NCBI GenBank assembly: GCA_032622095.1
Contig: CP136067.1
Coordinates: 434,001 to 498,000, forward strand
Source: Siphonodentalium dalli
Taxonomy: Eukaryota > Mollusca > Scaphopoda > Gadilida > Siphonodentaliidae
Direction of reading: 5' to 3'
DNA: 64,000 nucleotides
Below, in pieces: positions 48,290 to 59,602 of this stretch (position 1 is its first letter; each line of letters opens with the position of its first letter). The position numbers and the translations under genes are program-made. The notes beneath the pieces were generated by a model. It saw nothing but the letters and a program-made list of their open reading frames with translations. It was not told the DNA's origin and did not search any database.

Positions 48290-48636
48290 AAATGTTTTAG
48301 CTTAACCGAGACAAGCTATTGTCATGGGTCGGTATCCGTCGTCCGTGCGTCCGTCAACAATTTCCATTAGCATGCGCTACAGGTTGTACCTTGGTCGGAT
48401 CATTATGACATTTGTCATGGCTGGCGACATTGACATGTAAATGGGAAACAAGTCATGTTGGTGCCATTCAGCATCAAAACATTTAAAAATTCAATTAATT
48501 TAACACCATTATGCCGTACACCGTTCGTCGGATGGTCATGGAAGGTACCATACACGTTGGCATTGGCATGTATAGATGGGAACGATATGTATATGTTTTG
48601 GGGTGAAACGGCTAAAATATGGTTGTCGTCGGCCAT
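48290..48636 (-). repeat. Host repeat R, left part, interrupted by the LINE
   Basis: Diverged tandem units with GACATTTGTCATGGCTG, GATGGGAACGATATGT and GGCCATTTTG. The same units continue at 50669-51190. The last bases, GTCGTCGGCCAT at 48625-48636, are one copy of the LINE target duplication. Confidence 0.7.
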
Positions 48637-49379
48637 TTTGTATTTGTAAAGTTTATTTGTGCATAAGTATCATATTAATAACAGAGCACCGGGTCCGGTC
48701 AACAGGAAAACCTATATATATAAGACCAGACCCAAAACCCAATAGTCAAAATTCAAAACACGTGATCAGGTACAACAGTGAAATAAGAAAAACAAAATGA
48801 AACATAATAATTCATTGCTCAGCTTAAAATAAGGGCTTGTTCAATCAGGTTTAATTGTATTATATTAGAGATTTTGAATTAAACCGCTTAGTAGATTCGA
48901 AGTACAGATGGACAGTATTAAAAATAAGATTATTTGTTGCATCACTGTCAGAATTGTTTCCATAAATTAAGCTTTTAATATATATATCCACATTAATTCA
49001 TATTATTTAGTGAACTATACATAACTGCCCGTTGACTACTAAATAATGCAAAGTGCATGAAATAATGTTCAGAATCTTCATAAAAATAGCCGCATCTACC
49101 AGAACAATCATCAGTAAGAAACCGATCAAACATACGCGCATTAACTCTAAGTTTTGAGTGAATGATTTGATTTGATCTTGTGCCTGCACAATAATATTTA
49201 GGAACGATATGCTCATTTCGGCGAAATTCATATTTAATTTGATAAATCGAGCTACTTGAACGTATTATTGGACTTTAAATGTTCCATAATTCAAAACCAG
49301 AAGGAAAAAATGAGTTTAGATAACTCTTTAATGGTTTGGTGATATGTTCATATTTGGAAATATCATCACCATCCCTTAA
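48637..49379 (-). pseudogene. LINE 3' part: RT-distal C-terminal domain and 3' UTR
   Basis: On the minus strand from the TTAA at 49379 the frame reads LRDGDDISKYEHITKPLKSY, then LNSFFPSGFELWN, one stop, SPIIRSSSS, NARMFDRFLTDDCSGRCGYF and EDSEHYFMHFALF, ending at TAA near 49008. C-x3-C followed by EHYF and H is the zinc-binding tail typical of non-LTR retrotransposon proteins; the expected last cysteine is replaced by F. The 3' UTR has AATAAA (minus, 48657-48652) and ends in an A-rich stretch next to the target duplication. Its missing upstream part lies inverted at 49776-50258. Confidence 0.85.
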
Positions 49380-49749
49380 CCCTTTACCCAACAGAAGGGC
49401 CCTGTGCCAATGCATTCTCTTATATATGCGAGTCGACCATAGGTCGCCTCGCATATATAAGAGAATGCATTGGCTTAACACATTAAAAATTATAAAATTG
49501 TTAAAGAATGTAAGAAAAAATGGTAAAAAGTGTTAAAAAAAGATTTCTTTTAGGCCAATGCATTCTCTTATATATGCGAGGCGACCTATGGTCGACTCGC
49601 ATATATAAGAGAATGCATTGGCACAGGGCATAACTGTAACTATCACAATGTGGTCAAGGAGCCGATTCCAATGATATCCATATTTGTATGGTTCTATTGA
49701 GACAGACCGAAGATATTTTAGGCTGTTGAAGCTTTATTTAAAGGGTTAA
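49376..49749 (-). mobile_element. piggyBac-like TTAA foldback element, copy C
   Basis: TTAA at 49376-49379 and 49746-49749. The outer end TTAA-CCCTTTACCCAACAGAAGGG corresponds to the right end of copies A, B and D, so this copy is in reverse orientation. Hairpins lie at 49406-49474 and 49554-49622. The end toward 49749 is eroded (TTTATTTAAAGGG-TTAA), and the AAACCGGCC repeats seen in B, D and E are missing. Confidence 0.88.
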
Positions 49750-49775
49750 TACTGAAAACCAAGATGGCCGACGAC

Positions 49776-50258
49776 GACGTACCTCTTGGGTGAAGAAATT
49801 TGTGAAGTCGAAAAGCACAAACATCTAGGTCTTTTATTTCATATCAGTGGCTCCTGTGATATTCATGTACAAAGTTCGTTTGAAAAATTAAGTCCCATGA
49901 TAAATTGCGTACGTAGTCTTAAATACAAGTTATCCAGACAAGCACTGAATACTCTATATAAGTCGTTTATTCTTCCAGTTTTTGAATATGCGTATGTTAT
50001 TTGGGATAATTGTTCATTAGGATCTGCTGGTGTCCTGGTGATCTGGAATCATTACAATTGGACGCATTGAGAACCATCAGTGGCATTATTAGGGGGACAA
50101 GTTATTCCTTGCTATATGAGGAAACAGGCTATGTTGCACTTCAAGAGAGACGTTTGATGAGGAAAACAATAATGATGCATAAGGCCATAAACCATAAATG
50201 TCCTATGTATATAACTTTACAAATTCCTAGAAGAGTTTAAGAAATTAGTGATTACTCA
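49776..50258 (+). pseudogene. LINE reverse-transcriptase C-terminal part (inverted fragment)
   Basis: The frame from about 49786 reads EKHKHLGLLF, TLYKSFILPVFEYAYVIWDN, then after a frame shift near 50025 DLESLQLDALRTISGI, LLYEETGYVALQERR, HKAINHKCPMYI and QIPRRV, a stop, then EISDYSL into TTAA. These are the post-catalytic RT motifs of CR1/Jockey/I-like non-LTR retrotransposons. The catalytic FADD box is absent because the insertion is 5' truncated. DYSL plus TTAA continues in frame into LRDGDD of the minus-strand fragment 49379-49008. Confidence 0.9.
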
Positions 50259-50668
50259 TTAACCCTTTACCCAACAAACCGGCCAAAACCGGCCAAAACC
50301 GGCCAAATAAAGCTTCAACAGCCTAAAGTATCTTCGGTCTGTCTCAATAGAACCATACACATATGGATATCATTGGAACCGGCTCCTTGACCACATTGTG
50401 ATAGTTACAGTTATGCCCTGTGCCAATGCATTCTCTTATATATGCGAGTCGACCATAGGTCGCCTCGCATATATAAGAGAATGCATTGGCCTAAAAAAAA
50501 TCTTTTTTTAACACTTTTTACCATTTTTTCTTACATTCTTTAACAATTTTATAATTTTTAATGTGTTAAGCCAATGCATTCTCTTATATATGCGAGGCGA
50601 CCTATGGTCGACTCGCATATATAAGAGAATGCATTGGCACAGGCCCCTTCTGTTGGGTAAAGGGTTAA
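50259..50668 (+). mobile_element. piggyBac-like TTAA foldback element, copy D
   Basis: TTAA-CCCTTTACCCAACAAACC at 50259 and TGTTGGGTAAAGGG-TTAA at 50668. Hairpins lie at 50422-50490 and 50570-50638. It carries three tandem AAACCGGCC-like motifs near the left end. It is in the opposite orientation to copy C, 509 bp away, with the inverted LINE fragment between them. Confidence 0.88.
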
Positions 50669-51190
50669 ACAACGTAAATCCATTAAGTACCGTTGGTCGG
50701 ACCATTGTGAAATTTGTCATGGCTGTTGACATGTGCATGGTTGGAGCGATTGCTTTTGGGGTCATTTGGCATAACATCGTGGGCGCCAGTGGCCATCTTG
50801 GATTTCAATATTCAATCCGTTAGCAACGGTTACAGGCCGTAACGTTCGTCTGATCATTATACCATTTGCCTTGTAGCTTGACATTGCAATGTAGATGGGA
50901 ACGATATGTCTTGGTGCGAGACGACCAAAAGCATGGGGCGGTCGGCCATCTTGGTTTTCAGTAGTAAACAACGTAAATCCGTTAGCATGGACTACAAGTC
51001 ATACCATATATGGCCAGATAATTATGACATTTTTCATGGATGTTGACATTGACATGTAGATGCATATGGACGAGTCATTTTGAATTTGAAGTCATTAGGC
51101 AAACAAAAACAAAAACATGGCTGCCAGCGGCCATCTTGGATTTCAAAATTCAATCCATTAGCACGGAATATAGACCGTGGATCTGAACAT
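50669..51190 (-). repeat. Host repeat R, right part
   Basis: About three diverged units. Landmarks: ACAACGTAAATCCNTTAG, GACATTTNTCATGG(A/C)TGTTGAC, GATGGGAACGATATGT and GGCCATCTTGG(A/T)TTTCA. The unit spanning 50893-50990 preserves an uninterrupted version of the site where the LINE and a TTAA element inserted. Confidence 0.7.
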
Positions 51191-52005
51191 TGTGAGGAGA
51201 AGTATTTCGAGTGGCTAACCCGCGATGCTCGAATGGTCCTATTCCTCACACCTCTAATTATGGAGAATGTAATTGACATGTACTTATTCGCAGCTCCGTT
51301 GTCGGCCTGTCGTTATTTTTGCCAGACATCCAAAGAATGTCTATTTTTCACCATTGGCATTGATACATGTATGGACTACTTGGTAGGCTACATGCAATAT
51401 AGGGGAGGTACATGTAACTCTATATATATATGGTAACAAAGAATCAGATAATAAAGTCTGAACTTCATGTATACTGTTTAGAGATTTGTCCATCATTTGT
51501 TATATATAATGGTATAAACAGTTGTGTTGAAAGCAGCCCCAACCCCGGGAGCTATTTGGAACACGTGTTTATAAATTTAATTTATACTTATCATCTCGTC
51601 GATCTCGAACTAAACAAGGAACCCGGATGTTGGAGCGAGTTTTTCAGCTTATTCCAGTGAAGGAATGCGGATATTTTGCGAAACGATAACATCAGAAAAC
51701 CATTGGAGGGGAATTGGAACATTAAATTTCCCGCGCTATAACCTTTGTCGAGTAAAACGGCAATTAACGCTAGTGAAAACGTGATGTAATTATATTAATT
51801 TTTTAATTCAAAATTAGTGATTTCGATCAGCGAGTTAAGTAACCCATTGAATTGGGAGTGTAACATAACTCAAGTGAGCTGAGTTATCACAATTCTGCAA
51901 AGGGTGCGTCAATATGCACTACCATGCATAACCCTAAGGGAGTGAGAAATAAATGAATTGATAAGCTGGCTGCATGCCATAAAACTAAAATAGGCGGATT
52001 ATAAT
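51191..52005. other. Unassigned sequence
   Basis: A short palindrome ATAACTCA...TGAGTTAT lies at about 51867-51889. The 118-codon frame at 51080-51436 begins inside repeat R and has no recognisable family. Confidence 0.5.
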
Positions 52006-52155
52006 GGCGCGTTCACATGAACCTGCAAGAAAATATCTGCAAGAAAATATCAGGTACAATTGAACCCTGATATTTTCTTGCTAGAAAGATTAAGTCCGTG
52101 ATAATGAGCTCAAACAGAACAGTATTTGTCGTGCTGGTTCAAGTGAATTGTGTCC
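52006..52155. mobile_element. Small MITE with a central 16-bp hairpin
   Basis: The outer ends GGCGCGTTCACATGAACCTG and CTGGTTCAAGTGAATTGTGT are imperfect inverted repeats. Inside, GCAAGAAAATATCAGG at 52039-52054 pairs perfectly with 52066-52081. A TGCAAGAAAATATC motif is also tandemly repeated at the left. No transposase. Confidence 0.6.
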
Positions 52156-52422
52156 GGTAAACAACACCTCACCCCTGGTCAAGTGGTCCTGCAGAAGTGC
52201 TATGATGTTAGTCGATCCTGCTGTTTTGCTATGATGCGGTTAGTACAAAGCGATGCTGGTGACCGCGTGCGCGTTCCGTCTCGTGTTTACATCGAAACTA
52301 AGCAATTACAACACGATGTAAACATTCTGATGATCACACACGAATGCACTAAAACCTCCGACATACATACATTCTGCAACTCCGCGGACAACTTAAGAAA
52401 GGCTTTCTTTGGCGAGTATTAA
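52150..52422 (+). CDS. Unrecognised open frame, about 90 codons
   Basis: The frame runs from GTG 52150 (no ATG at the start; a stop lies just upstream) to TAA 52420-52422. It is richer in CpG and more evenly composed than its surroundings, contains several cysteines, and ends KAFFGEY. I recognise no domain. It begins at the edge of a MITE, so any true start or splice site must lie elsewhere. It may be a gene fragment or chance. Confidence 0.15.
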   Translation: MSGKQHLTPGQVVLQKCYDVSRSCCFAMMRLVQSDAGDRVRVPSRVYIETKQLQHDVNILMITHECTKTSDIHTFCNSADNLRKAFFGEY

Positions 52423-52559
52423 CCAAATACCCACGTTTTGTCACGTTACATGCATGCTGAAATCATCTCAGATGACGGGAATGATGATTTTAATAACAAA
52501 GATACACATTCATTCAAAAGATATACAGCGTACGCTTGAGACAAGCCCGATTTGGTATT

Positions 52560-52660
52560 TAAGGGTCCACACTGATGTTGGTGTGGGACCACTGTGATGC
52601 TGCATGGTGAGAATCCACACTGATGTTGGTGAGGATCCACTCTGATGTTGTTGAAATATT
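52560..52660. repeat. Short tandem repeat (CCACACTGATGTTGGTG)
   Basis: Three to four copies of TCCAC(A/T)CTGATGTTGGTG with variable linkers, at about 52565, 52614 and 52636. The overlapping minus-strand frame is an artefact. Confidence 0.75.
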
Positions 52661-52864
52661 TTTCTTCCATATTACTGAACTCAAATCATGAACAAATCGA
52701 TTTTAAAAACCACAAGGAGAGAAAATACAGTCCACCGTGAAGTCAGAAACATCTTTAGAATCGAGAACAATGACCCAAATATCACAAATTGGACTATACC
52801 GTGACATTGGTTACTTATTCTCAGTTACTTATTTCTTATTCGTAAGCATGCAATCTTTACCAAA

Positions 52865-54540
52865 TTAACGCTGCGATAGGGTGGCTCACCTCAAGTTATG
52901 TTAGAAAACCGAAAACCGCACCCTCTAGACCGCGCGGTTGCTATAGTGGGTGGCAAACAGGATATCCATTGTCGTTTCGGTATTTGTTGGCCTATTTTGA
53001 CCAAATAAATGGTGTAGTGGGGTGGCCCCCCCAAAATATACTACAAAAACTAAAAACCGCACCTCTTTAGCGAGTGTGGTTGCCACCGGAAATCGCAAAA
53101 AGGGCATCCAACGCCGTTTCTGTATTTATGGACAGATTGAGCCCAAACAATCGGTGTGGTAGCGTGGCCCATCCAACGTTATGTTAGAAAAACCGAAACC
53201 GCACCCTTCTAGCCCGTGCTGTTGCCCTAAATACTGAAACGGCAATGGGTGTCACCTCACGTGACAACCACACAGGGTAGAAGGGTGTGGTTTTCGGTTT
53301 TTATAGTATAACTTGGAATGGACCACCCTATCCCACGGTTTATTTGGTCAAAATCTGTCTATATATACCGAAATGTAGTTAACGGCAATGGGTTGTCATT
53401 TTTGCAACTTCCTGTGGCAACCACACGGGACAGAGAGTTCGGTTTTGATAGTATAACTTGGGGTGGGCCACACTACCGTTTCGTTTATTTTGTCAAAATC
53501 GGTCCATAAATATCGAAACGGCAATGGGTGTCCAGTGTGTCACCTCCTGTGTCAACCGCACGGGATAGAGGAATGCGGTTTTCGTTCTTTGTAACATAAC
53601 TTGAGGTGGGCTACCATGCCGCACCGTTTATTTTGTCACAATCGGTCCATAAATGTCGAAACGTCAATAGGTACCCATTTTGACACCTCATGTGGCAACC
53701 ACACGGGCTAGATGGGTGCGGTTTTCGGTTTTTATAGTATAACTTGGGGTGGGCCACACTACCGCATCATTTATTTTGTCAAAATCGGTCCAAAAATATC
53801 GAAACGGCAATGGGTGTCCAGTTTTCCACCTCATGTGTCAACCGCACGGGCTAGAGGGTGCGGTTTTCGTTCTTTGTAACATAACTTGAGGTGGGCTTAC
53901 TGGGCTACAATGCCGCACAGTTTATTTTGTCACAATCGGTCCATAAATGTCGAATCGTCAATGGGTACCCTTTTTGCCACCTCCTGTGGCAACCACACGG
54001 GCTAGATGGGCGCGGTTTTCGGTTTTTATAGTATAATTTTGGGTGGGCCACCTACTGCGCCGTTTATTTTGTCAAAATTGGTCTATAAATACCGAAACGG
54101 CATTGGATATCCGTTTCGCCATGCACCCCCTGTGGCAACCGCACGGGCTAGAATTGTGTGGTTTTCGGTTTTTCCAACATAATTTGAGGTGGGCTACCAT
54201 ACCTCACCGTTTATTTTGGCCCAATCGATCCATACATGTCGCAACGGCAATGGGTGCCCTTTTTGCCACCTCCTGTGGCAACCGCACGGAATAGAGTGGG
54301 TGCTGTTTTCTGTTTTATAGTATAATTTGGTGTAGGCCACCCTACTGCGCCGTTTATTTTGTCAAAATTGGTCCATAAATACCGAAACGGCATTGGATAT
54401 CAGTATTGCCACCATATGGGTCAACCGCACTGGCTAGAGGGATGCGGTTTTGGGTTTTTTTTCTAATATAAATTGAGGTGGGCTACCATACCGCACCGTT
54501 TATTTTGGCACAATCGGGGTGCGGTTTTCGGTTTTTCTAT
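52865..54540. repeat. Satellite, 143-bp unit, A/B dimers, with an orientation switch
   Basis: Direct units from 53226 on carry CAACC(A/G)CACGGG at about 53264, 53418, 53553, 53696, 53839, 53990, 54136, 54279 and 54422. Two unit types alternate: A with TATAGTATAACTTGGGGTGG and B with AACATAACTTGAGGTGGGCT, giving a repeat of about 285 bp. The first 2-3 units (52865-53225) are in the opposite orientation. No coding potential; the frames are artefacts. Confidence 0.9.
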
Positions 54541-54714
54541 CGTTTAATCTTGACCACATGATTTAACACGGGTACCCATTCATTATATAAAAGTGGTATG
54601 AGAAGAATTGAATTGATATGCTAATGCCATTCACTGTATTCACATTCTATTTTAATTCTACATCCTTGTATTTTGAAGACCAAAATATTTTACCGAGTTT
54701 CATTTCATGCGGCG

Positions 54715-54870
54715 TACTTACGACCTACATAATACGACATATATACGACATATATACGACGACATATATACGACATATATACGACATATATACGACCTAC
54801 ATAATACGACATATATACGACATATATACGACATATATACGACCTACATAATACGACATATATACGCCGC
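54715..54870. repeat. Short repeats of TACGACATATA
   Basis: ACGACATATAT occurs many times, interspersed with ACGACCTACATAAT. It leads directly into the 44-bp array, whose unit shares TAATACGACGTA. Confidence 0.85.
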
Positions 54871-54884
54871 AATTAAGTCGAGAA

Positions 54885-57797
54885 CGACGTACTTACGCCC
54901 TATAATGTGGTGTATATTATCTATAATACGACGTACTTACGCCCTATAATGTGGTGTATATTATCTATAATACGACGTACTTACGCCCTATAATGTGGTG
55001 TATATTATCTATAATACGACGTACTTACGCCCTATAATGTGGTGTATATTATCTATAATACGACGTACTTACGCCCTATAATGTGGTGTATATTATCTAT
55101 AATACGACGTACTTACGCCCTATAATGTGGTGTATATTATCTATAATACGACGTACGTACGCCCTATAATGTGGTGTATATTATCTATAATACGACGTAC
55201 TTACGCCCTATAATGTGGTGTATATTATCTATAATACGACGTACTTACGCCCTATAATGTGGTGTATATTATCTATAATACGACGTACGTACGCCCTATA
55301 ATGTGGTGTATATTATCTATAATACGACGTACTTACGCCCTATAATGTGGTGTATATTATCTATAATACGACGTACTTACGCCCTATAATGTGTTGTATA
55401 TTATCTATAATACGACGTACGTACGCCCTATAATGTGGTGTATATTATCTATAATACGACGTACGTACGCCCTATAATGTGGTGTATATTATCTATAATA
55501 CGACGTACGTACGCCCTATAATGTGGTGTATATTATCTATAATACGACGTACTTACGCCCTATAATGTGGTGTATATTATCTATAATACGACGTACGTAC
55601 GCCCTATAATGTGGTGTATATTATCTATAATACGACGTACTTACGCCCTATAATGTGGTGTATATTATCTATAATACGACGTACTTACGCCCTATAATGT
55701 GGTGTATATTATCTATAATACGACGTACTTACGCCCTATAATGTGGTGTATATTATCTATAATACGACGTACGTACGCCCTATAATGTGGTGTATATTAT
55801 CTATAATACGACGTACTTACGCCCTATAATGTGGTGTATATTATCTATAATACGACGTACTTACGCCCTATAATGTGGTGTATATTATCTATAATACGAC
55901 GTACGTACGCCCTATAATGTGGTGTATATTATCTATAATACGACGTACGTACGCCCTATAATGTGGTGTATATTATCTATAATACGACGTACGTACGCCC
56001 TATAATGTGGTGTATATTATCTATAATACGACGTACTTACGCCCTATAATGTGGTGTATATTATCTATAATACGACGTACGTACGCCCTATAATGTGGTG
56101 TATATTATCTATAATACGACGTACTTACGCCCTATAATGTGGTGTATATTATCTATAATACGACGTACGTACGCCCTATAATGTGGTGTATATTATCTAT
56201 AATACGACGTACTTACGCCCTATAATGTGGTGTATATTATCTATAATACGACGTACGTACGCCCTATAATGTGGTGTATATTATCTATAATACGACGTAC
56301 GTACGCCCTATAATGTGGTGTATATTATCTATAATACGACGTACGTACGCCCTATAATGTGGTGTATATTATCTATAATACGACGTACTTACGCCCTATA
56401 ATGTGGTGTATATTATCTATAATACGACGTACGTACGCCCTATAATGTGGTGTATATTATCTATAATACGACGTACTTACGCCCTATAATGTGGTGTATA
56501 TTATCTATAATACGACGTACGTACGCCCTATAATGTGGTGTATATTATCTATAATACGACGTACTTACGCCCTATAATGTGGTGTATATTATCTATAATA
56601 CGACGTACGTACGCCCTATAATGTGGTGTATATTATCTATAATACGACGTACGTACGCCCTATAATGTGGTGTATATTATCTATAATACGACGTACTTAC
56701 GCCCTATAATGTGGTGTATATTATCTATAATACGACGTACGTACGCCCTATAATGTGGTGTATATTATCTATAATACGACGTACTTACGCCCTATAATGT
56801 GGTGTATATTATCTATAATACGACGTACTTACGCCCTATAATGAGGTGTATATTATCTATAATACGACGTACGTACGCCCTATAATGTGGTGTATATTAT
56901 CTATAATACGACGTACGTACGCCCTATAATGTGGTGTATATTATCTATAATACGACGTACGTACGCCCTATAATGTGGTGTATATTATCTATAATACGAC
57001 GTACTTACGCCCTATAATGTGGTGTATATTATCTATAATACGACGTACGTACGCCCTATAATGTGGTGTATATTATCTATAATACGACGTACTTACGCCC
57101 TATAATGTGGTGTATATTATCTATAATACGACGTACGTACGCCCTATAATGTGGTGTATATTATCTATAATACGACGTACTTACGCCCTATAATGTGGTG
57201 TATATTATCTATAATACGACGTACGTACGCCCTATAATGTGGTGTATATTATCTATAATACGACGTACGTACGCCCTATAATGTGGTGTATATTATCTAT
57301 AATACGACGTACGTACGCCCTATAATGTGGTGTATATTATCTATAATACGACGTACTTACGCCCTATAATGTGGTGTATATTATCTATAATACGACGTAC
57401 GTACGCCCTATAATGTGGTGTATATTATCTATAATACGACGTACTTACGCCCTATAATGTGGTGTATATTATCTATAATACGACGTACGTACGCCCTATA
57501 ATGTGGTGTATATTATCTATAATACGACGTACTTACGCCCTATAATGTGGTGTATATTATCTATAATACGACGTACGTACGCCCTATAATGTGGTGTATA
57601 TTATCTATAATACGACGTACGTACGCCCTATAATGTGGTGTATATTATCTATAATACGACGTACTTACGCCCTATAATGTGGTGTATATTATCTATAATA
57701 CGACGTACGTACGCCCTATAATGTGGTGTATATTATCTATAATACGACGTACTTACGCCCTATAATGTGGTGTATATTATCTGTAATACGGCGTAAT
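54885..57797. repeat. Minisatellite array, 44-bp unit, about 66 copies
   Basis: The unit is GCCCTATAATGTGGTGTATA, TTATCTATAATACGACGTAC and TTAC or GTAC. The copies are almost identical except for one T/G site (GTACTTACG versus GTACGTACG). The G variant makes the palindrome CGTACGTACG. Private changes are GTGTTG near 55391 and ATGAGG near 56842. The T/G order shows a 22-unit (968-bp) block present twice. Confidence 0.97.
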
Positions 57798-58000
57798 TAC
57801 GTCTCAGTACGACATATATATTCGCCGTAATATGGCGTAATTACGCCCTCTTGTACGGCGTAATAACACAATGTAGTACCACGTACTTACGCCTAATGGT
57901 ACGGCATATATCCGCCGTACTTATATATCACAATACCGCGTATACATGTATATCCGCCTTAATATGGCGGAATTATACGCCCTAGTAGGCGCATATATGA
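57798..58000. repeat. Degenerate units after the 44-bp array
   Basis: Irregular copies of TACGGCGTAATTACG, CGCCGTA and ACGTACTTACGCC in both orientations. They look like old array edge. Confidence 0.6.
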
Positions 58001-58820
58001 CACAGTTCACCAAAACAAAAATTTACCCACCCCAATAGTACTAATATGATCAAGTACTATTGGATGGAGTCAATTATTGTTCTGGGGACCTGTGCAATAT
58101 GCCTACACATATATTAAAAAATACATTTAGGGATACCATTTCCAGAAAAAGCACGAAAACGATAATTCTTCTGTTTTTGCGACCAACACACTTGAGCGCG
58201 AAGGACATTCGATGAGTAGAGGTGTTTCATTCGTTCCTGAATATTTGTCACACGGCCGTGCGATGGCCATAACTAACCTAAATAGCGACCGAAACAATGG
58301 AATGTTGTTTCACAAACAACATCATGTTGTACCTCCCACCAACATCGGTTTGTATATTTAACAGCTTCATAGCGGATCCTCAACAACATCGCTTTGGATC
58401 CATCAATTTATTTGTCACCTGCTTGTGCCGAATATATGCCATATCCAAATACTTGTCACTGCCTAAACATTCAGTATGCTTGTTTGTGCGTCTCTACATG
58501 TCATGTTTATAAATTATTCCTATTATTTGGATATAAATGGCGAAATAACAGGAATGTCACAAATTGGATTAAAATGACCTATTTAATTCCTATTTAAGCC
58601 CACCCCCCCCCCCCCCCAAAAAAACTTTAGTGTGATTGCAGAAGCATTCCAGCAGACGATTGCACCACTTGAATCAACAATACGCCATTTTAAATTACTC
58701 AAACTACGTCTAAACTCTCGATGTGAGTTGCTAACCGCATCATAGCAAAACAGCAGGACCCACCAATATCATAGCACTTCTGCAGGACCACTTGACCAGG
58801 GTGAACCTATATATATATAT
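58001..58820. other. Unassigned sequence
   Basis: A C-run lies at 58602-58617 and a TA run at 58808-58820. Two open frames of about 70 codons (58297-58597) are unrecognised. No supported gene. Confidence 0.5.
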
Positions 58821-59560
58821 ACTAGAAGGTGACCCGACTTCGTCCGGGCTTTGACCTTGAATTGACCATTTTGAAGGTCAAGGTCAGGTGGGGTCAAACA
58901 CCAACACCCCAAAAATGGTCGGCCCAGCGGATACCGAGATACCCTATGCATCAAATTTCGTCCGTAAAAATCCGCCAGTTTAACCCGATTTGATTTCCAC
59001 TCAAGTATATAAACGCGCCTCATATACACTTAATTATCAAGTTTCAACGTAAAGATAAATTACCATCGGTGCCCGAGATATCGCCAAGACGTCTGAAACA
59101 GTCAAATGCATCGGTCGGTTAAGCGTTAACGTGATCTAACGTTATGACCTCTAACGACATCGTAGAAGTTACGCATTGTTTTTATCCTGATTCTTCTTGA
59201 TAATTGAGGCAGATAACTAAAACGGATACATACGAATTATATATCGTTGGAAAGAGGAAACACGAAAGATTCTCACAGTGTCATTATTATGACTGGCATT
59301 TTATTATTCGCGCTGTTTCGATTCGATTTGTAAGCACCGAACTCAAATGAAAGTCCCGTAACACAGCGTAAAAACAGATTTGACCTCGGCACGTGAAAAG
59401 TTGACCTCGGATCTGAAAATTAATAGGCCCATGCCACTTCCCGACAGAAAATACCCCCACATACCAAGTTTCATCGAAATCGGGTCGGCTGTTTTCGAGT
59501 CCATCGCGAACACACACACACACAGACACACACACACACAGATCTTCCAAAATATATAAT

Positions 59561-59600
<40 letters not shown>
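58821..59600 (+). mobile_element. Dispersed element Q, copy 1 of a tandem pair
   Basis: It starts ACTAGAAGGTGACCCGACTT after a TA run. It contains a GACCCGACTTCGTCCGGG stem, GTTTCAACGTAAAGATAAAT, GTTAAGCGTTAACGTGATCT and a CGAAATCGGGTCGGCTGTTT region, then a CA microsatellite (59512-59540) and a TA run. Copy 2 starts 780 bp later. The end motif (TTTTCGAGT(C/T)CATCGCGAAC then CA/ACAG repeats) resembles 3' ends of dispersed elements in many invertebrates. Class unknown. Confidence 0.65.

Positions 59601-59602
<2 letters not shown>

Noticed and set aside
51080-51436. 118-codon open frame with some hydrophobic and Cys-containing stretches
   Set aside because: It starts inside host repeat R, extends into unassigned sequence, and matches no family I recognise.
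5509-57797. CRISPR-like repeat arrays
   Set aside because: All arrays are head-to-tail units without unique spacers, in a eukaryotic, transposon-rich context.
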